41,736 nt of DNA from Vagococcus proximus. Its GTDB lineage: Bacteria; Bacillota; Bacilli; Lactobacillales; Vagococcaceae. The DNA lies in the NCBI RefSeq assembly GCF_029143285.1, contig NZ_JAPDSH010000006.1:1-41736 (forward strand), given 5' to 3'. Numbering within the stretch: position 1 is the stretch's first letter; each line of letters begins with the position of its first letter. The notes beneath the pieces are model-generated. The model made no database searches. It saw only the letters and a program-made list of their open reading frames with translations, and had not been told where the DNA came from. Shown one piece after another: positions 41,030-41,736 of this stretch. Made by a program: the position numbers and the translations under genes.

Positions 41030-41736
41030 ATGAAAGCTATTAATTTTAATGAGGTAAGTCTTACAGAGAGTGTGGAATTATGGAACGATTGTTTTAGTGA
41101 TTACCCCACCCCTATGGTAATGACAAATGACACACTTACAGCTAGATTTAACAAGTTTGGATTATCAGAAGAACTATCTTTTATTATGAAAGATGAAGAA
41201 AAGCTTCTAGGGCTTATTTTAATAGGGGTTAGAGAGTTTGATGGTATTGTGACAGCTTGGGTTGGGGGTATGGGCGTCAGGCCTTCAGAAAGGCATTCAG
41301 GGGTTGCTAAAGCGATGCTTTCTAAAATGGAAGAAAGAGTAAAAGTCAGCGGTGTAGAAGTTATCAAATTTGAAGTGTTGTCAGAGAATTTAAAAGCAAA
41401 ATATCTTTATTTGGATAAAGGGTATTCGATTATAACTGATTTAGGCATATACCAAGGTGTTTTTTCTAAAATAAGAGAATCGGCTATTTGTATAGAAATG
41501 AGTAAGGGTCAATCCGATCCTCAAAATACACCATGGCAAAATAGAAGCGTATTTAACAAAAGCTTTGATTTTATTTTGAATCATAAAAAAATAGGAGACC
41601 TTGTTTTAGATGAAGTTTATGATAAAGAGGGTAACAGATCATTGGTTATGCGTCAGTTTAGACTACCAACGTGCTATCTGGAGCAAGCTTTATCAAGTCT
41701 CCATAAAAAATATGGTGAAATTAGTATGACTTGGAG
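41030..41736 (+). CDS. GNAT acetyltransferase, truncated by the window edge
   Basis: An open frame from the ATG at 41030 to the end of the window (235 codons without a stop). AGGGAG lies upstream. The region ITAWVGGMGVRPSERHSGVA-type sequence, then KAMLSKMEERVK, is the acetyl-CoA-binding motif of GNAT enzymes. YLYLDKGYSI is the usual later strand. The substrate is unknown and the C-terminus is missing. Confidence 0.85.
   Translation, partial: MKAINFNEVSLTESVELWNDCFSDYPTPMVMTNDTLTARFNKFGLSEELSFIMKDEEKLLGLILIGVREFDGIVTAWVGGMGVRPSERHSGVAKAMLSKMEERVKVSGVEVIKFEVLSENLKAKYLYLDKGYSIITDLGIYQGVFSKIRESAICIEMSKGQSDPQNTPWQNRSVFNKSFDFILNHKKIGDLVLDEVYDKEGNRSLVMRQFRLPTCYLEQALSSLHKKYGEISMTW

Overview
The window is AT-rich Firmicutes DNA. 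Low GC, strong AGGAGG-type ribosome-binding sites, a Lactobacillales-type tRNA cluster order, LPXTG/Mga surface biology and a PBSX/XkdF-type siphophage gene set suggest Lactobacillales, most likely Enterococcaceae (Enterococcus or Vagococcus). The genus is inferred from general features only.

Layout. 1-1105 is the 3' part of a tRNA cluster: Asn, Ser, Glu, Asp, Phe, Tyr, Trp, His, His, Gln, Cys, Leu. A complete-looking prophage is integrated at the 3' end of tRNA-Leu(CAA). Its ends are marked by a 91-bp, 91 % identical direct repeat (1093-1183 and 37614-37704), which carries the tRNA 3' end and the operon terminator. Inside the prophage, in order: integrase and a leftward lysogeny block (membrane protein, AbiF with a structured leader RNA, PH-like protein, ImmA-like protein, CI-like repressor); operator region; rightward early genes (Cro-like, DUF771-like, small proteins); recombination and replication genes (YqaJ exonuclease, RecT, DnaD-like replisome organiser with an internal iteron array, RusA); an ArpU-like late regulator; terminase; a head module with portal, MuF-like protein, XkdF-like protease and P2-type capsid; minor capsid and connector proteins; tail tube, chaperones, tape measure, Dit and Tal; holin and a GH25-LysM endolysin. 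Between the lysis genes and attR lies a lysogenic-conversion pair: a leftward Mga-type regulator and a divergent LPXTG surface protein with 83 uninterrupted Glu-Pro-Thr units (one Ser variant).

The prophage is unusually rich in accessory genes that look like anti-phage or host-interaction functions. They are abiF (HEPN RNase family) preceded by a small structured RNA with its own promoter and terminator; an antisense membrane protein (7459-8196); a DUF4393/Abi-alpha-type protein (11702-12466); a TIR/deoxyribosyltransferase-fold protein (13055-13882); an HExxH metalloprotease (14134-15222); and a frameshifted two-TM protein resembling putative phage abortive-infection proteins inside the head operon (19661-20523). 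Several carry their own extended -10 promoters and terminators, so they can be expressed from the silent prophage. The strongest candidate for an exciting system is abiF plus its RNA: the architecture matches the abiF RNA toxin-antitoxin systems that have been proposed as the ancestors of Cas13.

Right of attR (37705-41736) is chromosome: a long untranslated stretch with a 22-bp perfect hairpin terminator, a metal-dependent amidohydrolase convergent with a TetR-type regulator, a degraded gene remnant, a four-TM coiled-coil protein, and a GNAT acetyltransferase cut by the window edge. The phage structural genes look intact. Three short or accessory reading frames each appear to lack one A in a homopolymer, so either they are decayed genes or the assembly has homopolymer errors.
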